DNA from: Novosphingobium profundi
Lineage (GTDB): Bacteria > Pseudomonadota > Alphaproteobacteria > Sphingomonadales > Sphingomonadaceae
DNA length: 64,000 bases
Direction: 5' to 3'
Assembly: GCF_020524485.1 (NCBI RefSeq)
Contig: NZ_JAIVLF010000001.1
Location: 558,001 to 622,000, forward strand
A model generated the notes under the pieces. It had not been told where the DNA came from. It did not search any database and saw only the letters and a list, made by a program, of their open reading frames with translations. The translations under genes and the position numbers were made by a program. Each line of letters begins with the position of its first letter. Position 1 is the stretch's first letter. This document shows, piece after piece, positions 1 to 7,491 of this stretch.

Positions 1-204
1 ATCGGCACCGCCATGGCCCAGCAGCACTTGCGCAACGTGATCGCGTGCCTTGGCATGCCCACGCTGACCCAGCCTGAGGTTTTCCTGCAGTGGAAGGACG
101 ATCTCCTGACCGAAGAGGGCACCGTGGGTGAGGGCTCGGCCGATTTCCTCGGCGGTTTTCTGGAGAAGTTCCTCGACCTGGTGGCGCTGCACGCCAAGGC
201 CTGA
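1..204 (+). CDS. NADPH-dependent FMN reductase family protein, C-terminal part
   Basis: The window begins inside this gene: the frame is open from base 1 and ends in TGA, giving the last 67 residues. The segment GTAMAQQHLRNVIACLGM followed by a PEVFLQW stretch matches the C-terminal part of the flavodoxin-fold NADPH-dependent FMN reductase family (ChrR/azoreductase type), which moves electrons from NAD(P)H via FMN to quinones, azo dyes or metals. The FMN loop lies upstream of the window, so the substrate cannot be judged. The gene ends at a strong hairpin shared with the convergent serine palmitoyltransferase gene. Confidence 0.75.
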   Translation: MGTAMAQQHLRNVIACLGMPTLTQPEVFLQWKDDLLTEEGTVGEGSADFLGGFLEKFLDLVALHAKA

Positions 205-230
205 TCGACCTCGCCTTCTGTAACCATGAA

Positions 231-270
231 AAAAGGGCGGCCCGGGTTCGAGACCCCGGCCGCCCTTTTT
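231..270. terminator. Bidirectional rho-independent terminator
   Basis: An A-run, a GC-rich stem (GGGCGGCC pairing with GGCCGCCC, with a few more imperfect pairs) and a T-run lie between the convergent FMN reductase and serine palmitoyltransferase genes. A on one side and T on the other means it can end transcription from both directions. Confidence 0.85.
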
Positions 271-294
271 CGTGCGTAACTGACCCTGAAAAAA

Positions 295-1533
295 TCAGCC
301 CAGGATGTTCACGGCCTCGCCAGCGCGGGTGAACATGCCGATGATCTGCTGGACCTGCTCGGCCGAGTGTTCGGCGCAAAGCGAGCAGCGCAGCAGCGTC
401 ATGTTGGCCGGGGTTGCCGGGGGACGCGCGAGGTTGACGTAGAGGCCTTCGTGCAGGAGCGCTTCCCACATCGCCGCGCCGCGTTCCAGGTCAGGCATGA
501 TGACCGAGATGATCGCGCTCTGCGGCTCGGTGGTGCCCAGCTGGAAGCCCGCGTCGGTCAGGCCCTTGTGCAGCGTCTTGGAGTTTTCCCAGAGGTGTGC
601 GCGCTTTTCGCCCGCATCCATCAGCTTGCGGATCGAGGTGCAGGCCGTGGCGACGACGCTCGGCGGCAGGCTGGCGGTGAAGACGTAGGGGCGGCAGACG
701 AGGCGCATGACCTCGAACTTGGGGTGGTTCGAGACGCAGAAGCCACCGACCGTGCCGACCGACTTGGAGAAGGTGCCGATGACGAAGTCGACATCGTCGA
801 GCACGCCCTGCTCTTCGGCAACGCCGCGCCCGTTGGGGCCGATGAAGCCCATCGAGTGCGCTTCATCGACAAGGACCATCGCGCCGTACTTCTTGGCGAC
901 CGCGATCATCTCCTTGAGCGGAGCGATGTCGCCCAGCATCGAGTAGACGCCTTCGAGCACGACCAGCTTGCCCGCGCCTTCAGGAATGCGGCGCAGGCGC
1001 TTTTCCATGGCCTCGATGTCGTTGTGCTTGAAGGGCACGACTTCGGCGTCGCCCATCTTGCACCCGTCCCAGATCGAGGCGTGGCTGTCGATGTCGAGGA
1101 CGATGTAGTCGCCCTTACCCGCGATCGTCGAGATGATGCCCAGATTCGCCTGGTAGCCGGTCGAGAAGACCATGGCGTGCTTCATGTCGTAGAAGTCGCA
1201 GAGCGCCTGCTCGACCGCCTTGTGCGGCGAGTAGGTGCCGTTGAGCACGCGGCTGCCGGTCGTGCCCGAGCCGAAATCGTCGAGCGCCTGCTTGCCCGCC
1301 GCGATCACGTCGGGGTCGAAAGTCATGCCCATGTAGTTGTAGGTGCCGAGCAGGATGGTCTCGCGCCCGTTGCACATCGCGACCGTGGGCGAGATCACGC
1401 GCTCCATGACGAGGCCGAAGGGATCGGTCACGCCCGTGGAAAGCAGGTCCGTGCGCATCTTGATGAGCGGGTCGAACTTGCTGAACAGGTCGGTGTGCTC
1501 GGCCGTTTGGTTTTCGCTGATCATGTCGGTCAT
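295..1533 (-). CDS. spt: Serine palmitoyltransferase
   Basis: Soluble PLP enzyme of the alpha-oxoamine synthase family (412 aa). It condenses L-serine with a long-chain acyl thioester to 3-ketosphinganine, the first step of sphingolipid synthesis; sphingomonads use these lipids in place of lipopolysaccharide. Visible features are the PLP lysine in GTFSKSVG (about K257), DEAH at about 223-226 contacting PLP, and SHAS with the stacking His at about 151. Length matches the Sphingomonas enzyme. ATG at 1533 (MTDMISENQ) was chosen because it lies 11 bases after the acyl carrier protein stop; the same frame is open far upstream but that part is antisense to other genes. The oxoamine synthase family also includes KBL and BioF, but the linked carrier protein and lineage favour SPT. 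Confidence 0.93.
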   Translation of the reverse strand: MTDMISENQTAEHTDLFSKFDPLIKMRTDLLSTGVTDPFGLVMERVISPTVAMCNGRETILLGTYNYMGMTFDPDVIAAGKQALDDFGSGTTGSRVLNGTYSPHKAVEQALCDFYDMKHAMVFSTGYQANLGIISTIAGKGDYIVLDIDSHASIWDGCKMGDAEVVPFKHNDIEAMEKRLRRIPEGAGKLVVLEGVYSMLGDIAPLKEMIAVAKKYGAMVLVDEAHSMGFIGPNGRGVAEEQGVLDDVDFVIGTFSKSVGTVGGFCVSNHPKFEVMRLVCRPYVFTASLPPSVVATACTSIRKLMDAGEKRAHLWENSKTLHKGLTDAGFQLGTTEPQSAIISVIMPDLERGAAMWEALLHEGLYVNLARPPATPANMTLLRCSLCAEHSAEQVQQIIGMFTRAGEAVNILG

Positions 1534-1544
1534 ACTGGTTTCTT

Positions 1545-1790
1545 TCAGCCCTGCAGCTTCATCACCGCTTCGACGAGCTGGCCGAAGTTTTCGATCTCGG
1601 CCTGCTGGTTCATCGAGATGATGATGTCGAATTCGTCCTCGATGGCGGCCACGAAGTCCATGACGGTCAGGCTGTCGAATTCCAGGTCGTCGGTGAAGCG
1701 CGTGGCGTCGGTGATCGCGACCTCCTTCTTGTTGAAGGGTTCGATCAGGGCGATGATGCGGGCCGAAACGTCTTGGCGGTCCATGGTCAT
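1545..1790 (-). CDS. Acyl carrier protein dedicated to serine palmitoyltransferase
   Basis: 81-residue four-helix carrier protein. The phosphopantetheine attachment site is Ser40 in LEFDSLTVMDF (the DSL motif). It probably presents the fatty acyl chain to the serine palmitoyltransferase encoded 11 bases downstream, rather than serving bulk fatty acid synthesis, for which sphingomonads have a separate acpP. ATG at 1790 was chosen over an in-frame upstream ATG at 1850 because GGAG stands about seven bases before it; a second ATG two codons later is possible. Confidence 0.9.
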   Translation of the reverse strand: MTMDRQDVSARIIALIEPFNKKEVAITDATRFTDDLEFDSLTVMDFVAAIEDEFDIIISMNQQAEIENFGQLVEAVMKLQG

Positions 1791-1933
1791 TGATAACTCC
1801 GTAAGGTCCGGGGCGCTCTGTGGTCCGGAAATGCGGCGCAAAAGCGGCACGGGTGTAACATGTCAAGCGCGGCGGGACATAACGCACTCTTCGCAAGGGC
1901 AGGAGCGCGGGCGGTGTGGCCCATGGGCCGCAC

Positions 1934-2296
1934 TCAGATGAGCGCCCGCACGGCCTGCATGAAGGGGCCGATCGAGACCGGCTTGGCGAGGTAGCCCTCC
2001 GCGCCAGCCTCGCGAATCCGCTCCTCGTCGCCCTTGCCCGCATAGGCGGTCACCGCCAGCACGGGAATGGCGCGCAGGACTGGGTCCTGCTTCGCCGCCT
2101 CGATAAGGTCGAGCCCCGAGACATTGGGTAGCTGGATGTCCATGATGACCAGGTTGGGCACGAAATCGCGGGCCTTTTCCAAGGCATCGCGGCCATCGGC
2201 GACCGGCTCCACGGCAAAGCCCTGGCTGACCAGGACGTCGCAAAAGAGTTTCCGGTTGAGATCGTTGTCCTCGACAACGAGGATGCGCTTTGCCAT
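1934..2296 (-). CDS. divK: Single-domain response regulator, DivK-like
   Basis: A stand-alone receiver domain of 120 residues with no output domain. It has the acidic pair in VVEDND, the phospho-acceptor Asp53 in LVIMDIQLP, the conserved Thr in AVTAYA and the Lys in LAKP. The GDEERIREAG segment and overall sequence fit DivK, the regulator that relays cell-pole signals from DivJ/PleC to DivL and so to CtrA in alphaproteobacterial cell-cycle control. The start is the ATG of MAKRILVVED; six more residues upstream are open but outside the domain. Divergent from the DUF3572 gene. A CpdR-like receiver is less likely. Confidence 0.85.
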   Translation of the reverse strand: MAKRILVVEDNDLNRKLFCDVLVSQGFAVEPVADGRDALEKARDFVPNLVIMDIQLPNVSGLDLIEAAKQDPVLRAIPVLAVTAYAGKGDEERIREAGAEGYLAKPVSIGPFMQAVRALI

Positions 2297-2352
2297 GCGG
2301 TGCCCGAGCCCCATCTAAGGTTCATCGACCGCTCTAGGACAGCCAAGCGAGA

Positions 2353-2646
2353 CTGACAATTCTTCCCAGATCGCCATCCCCCGCAAAGGCCGACGCGCCC
2401 GATCCGCAGGCCCTTTCCCTCAACGCGCTGGGCTGGGTGCTGGCGGACGGCGACCGCGCGCAGCGCTTCCTGGCGCTGACCGGCCTCACGCCTGACGACC
2501 TGCGTGCCTCGCTGGACGATCCGGCAACGCTGGCCGGGGTGCTCGAATTCCTGTGCGCCTACGAGCCCGACCTTCTGGCGGCAGCCGAGGCGCTCGGGGT
2601 CGAGCCGCAGGCGATCGCCGAGGCCCGTGAAAGGATGGCGCGATGA
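2353..2646 (+). CDS. DUF3572 family protein, start codon uncertain
   Basis: Small protein carrying ALSLNALGW and RFLALTGLTPDDLR, the signature of the DUF3572 family of alphaproteobacteria; function unknown. The family domain begins upstream of the first canonical start (GTG at 2437), and between the in-frame stop at 2335 and that GTG there is no ATG, GTG or TTG. The domain therefore needs a rare start, CTG at 2353 or ATT at 2359, or the protein is truncated to 69 residues from 2437. Divergent from divK, which is a common neighbour of this family. Confidence 0.65.
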   Translation: MTILPRSPSPAKADAPDPQALSLNALGWVLADGDRAQRFLALTGLTPDDLRASLDDPATLAGVLEFLCAYEPDLLAAAEALGVEPQAIAEARERMAR

Positions 2647-2683
2647 CGAAGTCACGACTCGGGGCACAATCGAGGAAACGGCC

Positions 2684-3334
2684 ATGACCCGCCCGCTGCT
2701 GATTACCGACTGCGACGAAGTTCTGCTCTACATGATCGGCCACTTCTGCGACTGGCTGGAGCAGGACAAGGGCGTCCTGTTCGATTTCGAGAAGCCCGGC
2801 TTCACCAATTCCATGACGCGCATCGGCTCGGGCGAGAAGCTTGACGAGGCGGAGATGTGGGGCCTTCTCAACGCCTTCTTCGATGACGAGATGCACCGCC
2901 AGACCCCGGTCGACGGAGCGATGGAGGCGATCGGTGCGATCCGTGAGCACGCCGACGTCGTGGTCCTCACCAACCTGATGGACCACCGCAAGGATGCCCG
3001 CGCGGTGCAGCTGCGCGAATTTGGGCTCGACCTGCCGATCTTTACCAATCAGGGTCCCAAGGGCCCTGCGCTGAAAGCCATCCTCGAGGAATACCGGCCG
3101 AGCCGTGCGGTCTTCGTCGATGACCTTGCGCAGCACCACGATTCGGTAGGGGACACCGCCCCTGCCGTTCACCGCCTGCACCTGTGCGCTGAACCGCGCC
3201 TCGCACGTTTCATTCCCTGCGCCCACGAGGCCGGGCATGCCCATGCCCGGATCGATCGCTGGAGTGAGGCGTTGCCTTGGGTACTGGCTCGCCTCAAGGG
3301 CGAAGATGAAGAGGATACGTCCCATAATGAGTGA
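2684..3334 (+). CDS. HAD-superfamily hydrolase
   Basis: 216-residue haloacid-dehalogenase-fold protein, probably a cytosolic phosphatase. Motif I is ITDCDEV near residue 8, motif II is VVLTNL, a lysine in QGPKGPAL serves as motif III, and motif IV is VFVDDLAQ. The substrate is unknown. ATG at 2684 has GAGGAAA about four bases upstream; the open frame further upstream overlaps the DUF3572 gene and is not used. It overlaps the next gene (RidA family) by 8 bases, so the two are translationally coupled. Confidence 0.85.
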   Translation: MTRPLLITDCDEVLLYMIGHFCDWLEQDKGVLFDFEKPGFTNSMTRIGSGEKLDEAEMWGLLNAFFDDEMHRQTPVDGAMEAIGAIREHADVVVLTNLMDHRKDARAVQLREFGLDLPIFTNQGPKGPALKAILEEYRPSRAVFVDDLAQHHDSVGDTAPAVHRLHLCAEPRLARFIPCAHEAGHAHARIDRWSEALPWVLARLKGEDEEDTSHNE

Positions 3335-3791
3335 TATCGAAACCCGCCTTTCCGAACTCGGCCTGATCCTGCCCGAACCGGCCGCGCCTGTTGCGGCCTA
3401 CGTGCCGGTGGTGGAAGCGGGCGGCCTGGCGCACGTCTCGGGCCAGCTTCCCTTCGTGGGCGGCCAGCTCGTCACCGGGCGCCTGGGCGATGACGTGTCG
3501 CTCGAGGAAGGCATTGTCGCGGCGCAGGCCTGCGCGGTGATGATCCTGGCCCAGCTCAAGGCCGCGCTCGGCTCGCTGGATCGGATCGAGCGGATTGTGA
3601 AACTCGGCGCCTTCGTCAACTCGACCGGCGATTTCACCGACCAGCCCAAGGTCGCCAACGGCGCCTCGGAACTGATGGTCGCGGCGCTCGGCGAAGCGGG
3701 CAAGCACGCGCGCAGCGCCGTGGGTGTGCCCGTGCTGCCGCTTGGCGCTGCGGTGGAAGTGGACGCCATCGTTGCTGTCCGGCCGGCTTGA
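3327..3791 (+). CDS. RidA/YjgF family protein
   Basis: 154-residue member of the RidA family, whose best-known members deaminate reactive enamine/imine intermediates made by PLP enzymes. AHVSGQLPF, LGSLDRIERIVKLGAFVNS and GAAVEVDAIVAVRPA are typical of the longer Rid branch that starts with a 'MSDIETRLSELGL' type N-terminus. I did not find the RidA-clade active-site arginine with certainty, so enzymatic activity is inferred. Start ATG lies inside the end of the HAD gene. Confidence 0.88.
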   Translation: MSDIETRLSELGLILPEPAAPVAAYVPVVEAGGLAHVSGQLPFVGGQLVTGRLGDDVSLEEGIVAAQACAVMILAQLKAALGSLDRIERIVKLGAFVNSTGDFTDQPKVANGASELMVAALGEAGKHARSAVGVPVLPLGAAVEVDAIVAVRPA

Positions 3792-4539
3792 TCGCTGGCT
3801 GAGCCCGGCTCCGCGTGGGGACAGGGTCGGCTGGATCTTCCAGCATGACTTTGCCCACCGGGGCCTGCATTCCGGCACGGTGCCGGAAAATTCCATGGCG
3901 GCTTTCGCGGCGGCCATGGCGGGCGGCCATGGCATCGAGCTCGACGTGCAGAGGTCGAGCGATGGGCAGTCGGTGGTCTTCCACGATGACACGCTCGAAC
4001 GGCTGACCGGCGCGCAAGGGGCGGTCAACCGGCGCAGTGCCGCACAACTGGCCGAGCTGCGTCTTCTGGAAACGGACGAGGCAATCCCGACCCTGCGGCA
4101 GGTGCTGGCGCAAGTGGCGGGCCGCGTGCCGATCCTCATTGAAATCAAGTCCCGGCGCGAGGGGCAGGTCGCCGGGCGCTGTCTGGCCGTGCGCCGTGTG
4201 CTCGAGGGCTATACCGGGGCGCACGCGGTCATGAGCTTCGATCCGCGTGTCGCGCGCTGGTTCCATCGCCACTCCCCGCACACCGTGCGCGGTCTCGTGA
4301 TGAGCGAAGACGGGAACCGTACGCTGGCCGCGCGCGCCAGGCGGCGACTTGCAATGTGGAGCGCGAAACCCGACTTTCTGGCTTGTGACGTGCGCGATCT
4401 GCCGAGCCGCTTCGTGGCCGCGCAGCGCGCGCGCGGCGTTCCGGTGGCGACCTGGACCGTGCGCAGCGCGGACGAGGCCTCCCGGGCCAGACAGTATGCC
4501 GACGCGCCGATCTTCGAGGTCGGCGCGGTGCAGGACTAA
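3772..4539 (+). CDS. Glycerophosphodiester phosphodiesterase
   Basis: GDPD-family TIM-barrel enzyme that splits glycerophosphodiesters from phospholipid turnover to glycerol 3-phosphate and an alcohol. Motifs are FAHRGLHSGTVPENS (catalytic HRG and EN), IELDVQRSSDG with metal ligands, VFHDDTLERLTG with the second catalytic His, and LIEIKS. There is no ATG before the domain; TTG at 3772 overlapping the RidA stop is the most plausible start (about 255 aa), with CTG at 3775 as alternative. No signal peptide, so cytosolic. Part of the HAD-RidA-GDPD-acyltransferase operon. Confidence 0.88.
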   Translation: MLSGRLDRWLSPAPRGDRVGWIFQHDFAHRGLHSGTVPENSMAAFAAAMAGGHGIELDVQRSSDGQSVVFHDDTLERLTGAQGAVNRRSAAQLAELRLLETDEAIPTLRQVLAQVAGRVPILIEIKSRREGQVAGRCLAVRRVLEGYTGAHAVMSFDPRVARWFHRHSPHTVRGLVMSEDGNRTLAARARRRLAMWSAKPDFLACDVRDLPSRFVAAQRARGVPVATWTVRSADEASRARQYADAPIFEVGAVQD

Positions 4540-4560
4540 GGCAGGAGTCGAAGGGCAGGC

Positions 4561-5703
4561 GTGAGCGAAGGCGAATTTACCGCAAGGGTGCATGACGGCG
4601 TCGGATCGCTTCCGGCCGCAGAGTGGGACGCGCTGGTGCCGGGGGGCAACCCCTTCGTGCGCCACGCCTTCCTCTCCGCAATGGAGGATTCGCAGTCGGT
4701 GGGCGAGGATGCGGGCTGGATTCCGGTCCCGATCACCGTGGAAGGCGATGACGGGCGGCTGGCCGCCGCGCTGCCCGCCTACCTCAAGGAACACAGCCAG
4801 GGCGAATACGTCTTCGACCATGCCTGGGCCGATGCCTGGCACCGCGCGGGCGGGGCCTATTATCCCAAGTTGCAGATATCGGTGCCCTTCACGCCCGCGA
4901 CGGGGCCGCGCGTTCTCACCCGCGATCCGCAACTGGGCCTGGGGCTCCTGCGCGCGGCGGAGACGCTGTGCCGCGACAACGGCTTTTCCTCCGCCCACGC
5001 CACGTTCATCGCGCCTGAGCAGGTCTCGCTGTTCGAGCGCGCGGGCTGGCTCCTGCGCGAGGATATCCAGTTCCATTGGGAGAACCGGGGCTATACGACC
5101 TTCGATGAATTCCTGGGCGCCTTGTCTTCGGCCAAGCGAAAGAACCTGCGCAAGGAACGCGCAAAGGCGCAGGACGGCGTCACGATCCGCCGGCTGCGCG
5201 GGGGCGAGATCACGCCCGATCATTGGGATGCCTTCTGGTTCTTCTACCAGGACACCGGCGCACGCAAATGGGGCCGACCCTACCTGACGCGCGAGGCCTT
5301 CGACCTCCTGAGTGAGCGGATGGGCGAGGATATACTGCTGGTCCTGGCTTTCATCGACGAGGAACCGGTGGCGGGCGCGCTCAACTTCATCGGCGAGGAC
5401 ACGCTCTACGGCCGCTACTGGGGCGCCTCGATCGACAAGCCCTTCCTGCATTTCGAGCTGTGCTACTATCAGGCCATCGACGCGGCGCTGGAGCTGGGGC
5501 TCGACCGGGTCGAAGCGGGTGCGCAAGGGGGGCACAAGCTGGCGCGTGGCTATGAACCCGTGCGCACGGTCTCGGCACATTATATCGTGCACGAGGGCCT
5601 GCGCGCGGCCATTGCCGATTATCTGGAGCAGGAACGCGCGGGTATCGCGCGCGACCAACTCTTTCTCGGCGAACGAACGCCGTTTCGCAAGGCGCCCGAG
5701 TAG
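4561..5703 (+). CDS. GNAT-fold protein of the DUF482/COG3146 family
   Basis: 380-residue protein of the COG3146 group, often named peptidogalycan biosynthesis or GNAT N-acetyltransferase. The double GNAT-like fold resembles FemX/lipid-modifying acyltransferases; KLQISVPFTPATGPRVL, SAKRKNLRKERAKAQ and EAGAQGGHKLARGYEPV are typical of the family. The acceptor is not established. GTG start, 21 bases after the GDPD stop, so probably the last gene of that operon. The 3' end faces the Sel1-like gene. Confidence 0.8.
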   Translation: MSEGEFTARVHDGVGSLPAAEWDALVPGGNPFVRHAFLSAMEDSQSVGEDAGWIPVPITVEGDDGRLAAALPAYLKEHSQGEYVFDHAWADAWHRAGGAYYPKLQISVPFTPATGPRVLTRDPQLGLGLLRAAETLCRDNGFSSAHATFIAPEQVSLFERAGWLLREDIQFHWENRGYTTFDEFLGALSSAKRKNLRKERAKAQDGVTIRRLRGGEITPDHWDAFWFFYQDTGARKWGRPYLTREAFDLLSERMGEDILLVLAFIDEEPVAGALNFIGEDTLYGRYWGASIDKPFLHFELCYYQAIDAALELGLDRVEAGAQGGHKLARGYEPVRTVSAHYIVHEGLRAAIADYLEQERAGIARDQLFLGERTPFRKAPE

Positions 5704-5722
5704 ACCCGAAGGGGCGGCGGCT

Positions 5723-6073
5723 TCAGGCCGCCTTGCGCAGCGCGGCGTGCGGGGTGGCGCGCAGCCACTGGCGGGCGCGGCGCTGGGCTTCGGCGATCTC
5801 GCGTGCGGTCATCTCTTCGGCGACGTCGGCGCGGCACTGTGCGGCATCCTCGTGTTCGCCGACAGCGGCGAGGTTGAACCACTTGTGCGCCTCGACCAGG
5901 TCACAGGGGGCGCCATGGCTGCCGGTCGAGAAGGCGACGCCGAGATCGAAATAGGCCTCGGTATCGCCGACCGACGCCGCGGCGAGGCAATTGGCAATGA
6001 GAAGATCACCGGTCTCGGCCGCGACCGGGGAAGATTCATTGAAATCGTTTGCGTTGATCCAGGCAGTACCCAT
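5723..6073 (-). CDS. Sel1-like repeat protein
   Basis: 116-residue protein with one recognisable Sel1/TPR-like alpha-alpha repeat: YFDLGVAFSTG, then DLVEAHKWFNLAAVGEHEDA, ending in a charged helix EEMTAREIAEAQRRARQWL. Such short Sel1 proteins act as protein-binding scaffolds; the partner is unknown. No signal peptide. ATG at 6073 has AAGGGA about ten bases upstream. It is divergent from dksA, with 299 bases between them. Confidence 0.75.
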   Translation of the reverse strand: MGTAWINANDFNESSPVAAETGDLLIANCLAAASVGDTEAYFDLGVAFSTGSHGAPCDLVEAHKWFNLAAVGEHEDAAQCRADVAEEMTAREIAEAQRRARQWLRATPHAALRKAA

Positions 6074-6248
6074 CTCGAAAAATCCCTTTGTGGCGGGCTC
6101 CGATTCTTGGGCCCCTTCGATAGCCTGAAGACTGGATTGTGCTGGTGAAGTTTGCGTTAACCGTGTTTGCGCAAAGTCGCGGTGGCGCTGTTCATGTTCA
6201 GCTGACGAAATCCGTTCAGGAAATGTGTGGGCATCGTGTGATAACCGC

Positions 6249-6277
6249 TTGTGCCGACAATAGTGCGGAACTATAGG
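6249..6277 (+). promoter_or_regulatory. Candidate housekeeping promoter for dksA
   Basis: TTGTGC and TATAGG hexamers separated by 17 bases lie about 95 bases before the dksA start, in the otherwise uncoded 6074-6372 gap. The -35 is imperfect. It is a pattern match only. Confidence 0.35.
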
Positions 6278-6372
6278 CCGCTACGACCGCGGATTGCGAA
6301 CGCGCTACCGGAAAAAATCCGGAGCAGCAGGGCTGAAGCGATTCGGGGCGGATACCTGCGGAGTTTCTCTGG

Positions 6373-6831
6373 ATGGCAACGGCCCTAGAAAATGAAATTG
6401 ACGTACTCGCCAAGGCACGGCGGGTCATTGGCGGCGCTTACGTACCGAGCGACGACGAATCCTACATGTCCGAACCGCAGCAGGAGTACTTTCGTAACCT
6501 GCTGATGGCTTGGAAGAAATCGATCCTCGATGCTTCGGCCGGTACTCTGGCCCAGCTTCAGGACGGACCGTTGCGTGAACCCGATCTCAACGATCGCGCC
6601 TCGAGTGAGACCGATTGGGGCATCGAACTGCGCACCCGCGACCGTCAGCGCAAGCTGATCGCCAAGATCGACGCGGCACTGCGCCGTATCGAGGAAGGCG
6701 AATATGGCTACTGCGAGGTGACGGGCGAGCCCATCGGCATCGGCCGCCTCCAGGCGCGTCCGATCGCGACGATGACCGTTGAGGCGCAGGAAGCGCACGA
6801 GCGCCGGGAAAAGATTTCCCGCGACGACTGA
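6373..6831 (+). CDS. dksA: RNA polymerase-binding transcription factor DksA
   Basis: 152-residue DksA/TraR protein. It binds the secondary channel of RNA polymerase and, with ppGpp, retunes rRNA and biosynthetic promoters. The coiled-coil tip motif DxxDxA is present as DLNDRA, and the C-terminal region reads YGYCEVTGEPIGIGRLQARPI. Unlike the E. coli protein with four zinc cysteines, this one has a single Cys in the whole sequence, so a classical zinc finger cannot form; similar loss is seen in other alphaproteobacterial DksA proteins. The start ATG has GCGGAG about nine bases upstream. Confidence 0.93.
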   Translation: MATALENEIDVLAKARRVIGGAYVPSDDESYMSEPQQEYFRNLLMAWKKSILDASAGTLAQLQDGPLREPDLNDRASSETDWGIELRTRDRQRKLIAKIDAALRRIEEGEYGYCEVTGEPIGIGRLQARPIATMTVEAQEAHERREKISRDD

Positions 6832-6835
6832 GCGC

Positions 6836-6849
6836 GGCCGGATCCGGCC
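6836..6849. terminator. Short palindrome after dksA
   Basis: GGCCGGATCCGGCC is a perfect 14-base inverted repeat starting four bases after the dksA stop. It lacks a T-run, so terminator function is only possible. Confidence 0.3.
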
Positions 6850-7054
6850 TGAACGTGGCTCGAAATCGGCTTTGAGAGGGCTATGGGGGCCGCCGCTATC
6901 GGTCCCTTAAGCCTTTGTTTGCCACTCTCGGTTACCAGTGCAGGGAAAGCAATCTGCTTGCCCGCGCGCCTCTGTCCTGTCATGTCGGGCCGCACGGGCA
7001 AGGCCGACCCGGGTGCCGGGCCAACGGCTGTGTCAGAGGCTGGACTTGATACCT

Positions 7055-7420
7055 ATGGATGAACGCGAAAACCGCCAGATACCGCGCGACAGCCTTTTTC
7101 TCATGGCTGATCTGCATGTCGACGGGCTTGAGGGTGAGCATCGCATCAAGGTGCGCAACCTCTCGGCGGGCGGCATGATGGGCGAGGGCCCGGTGCGAGT
7201 CGTGCGCGGTTCGGTCGTCCAGGTGAACATCCGCAATCTTGGCTGGGTCGAGGGTTCGGTGGCCTGGGTCCAGGACAGCCGTTTCGGCGTGGCCTTCCAT
7301 AGCGAAATCGATCCCAAGCGCGCCCGCGCGCCGGTCAAATCCGGCGAAGACGTCGCGCCGCGCTACCTCAGCAACCACAAGGAAGCTGGCCCCAGCGGGA
7401 TGACCCTGCGCAAGATCTGA
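7055..7420 (+). CDS. PilZ domain protein
   Basis: 121-residue single-domain PilZ protein, a likely c-di-GMP receptor. An N-terminal ENRQIPRDSLF stretch stands where the RxxxR motif is expected, followed by VRNLSAGGMM, matching D/NxSxxG, and a beta barrel ending in WVEGSVAWVQDSRFGVAFH. ATG at 7055 was chosen (MDERENRQ); a TTG three codons upstream is an alternative. A diguanylate cyclase elsewhere in the window (24.2 kb) shows that c-di-GMP signalling is present. Confidence 0.85.
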   Translation: MDERENRQIPRDSLFLMADLHVDGLEGEHRIKVRNLSAGGMMGEGPVRVVRGSVVQVNIRNLGWVEGSVAWVQDSRFGVAFHSEIDPKRARAPVKSGEDVAPRYLSNHKEAGPSGMTLRKI

Positions 7421-7491
7421 TCCTGCCCCGTGCGGCAGCGGCAGGAATCGCGCGCACAAGCATTTGCGCAAGGTCCAAAATCGACTACTCG

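Noticed and set aside
367..1941. A 524-codon open frame antisense to serine palmitoyltransferase and the acyl carrier protein
   Set aside because: Arg/Ala/Asp/Val-rich translation with no domain; the opposite strand codes two conserved proteins. GC-rich codon use opens such frames.
3634..5658. A 674-codon open frame antisense to the RidA-GDPD-acyltransferase genes
   Set aside because: Covers three unrelated conserved genes on the other strand and has no recognisable domain.
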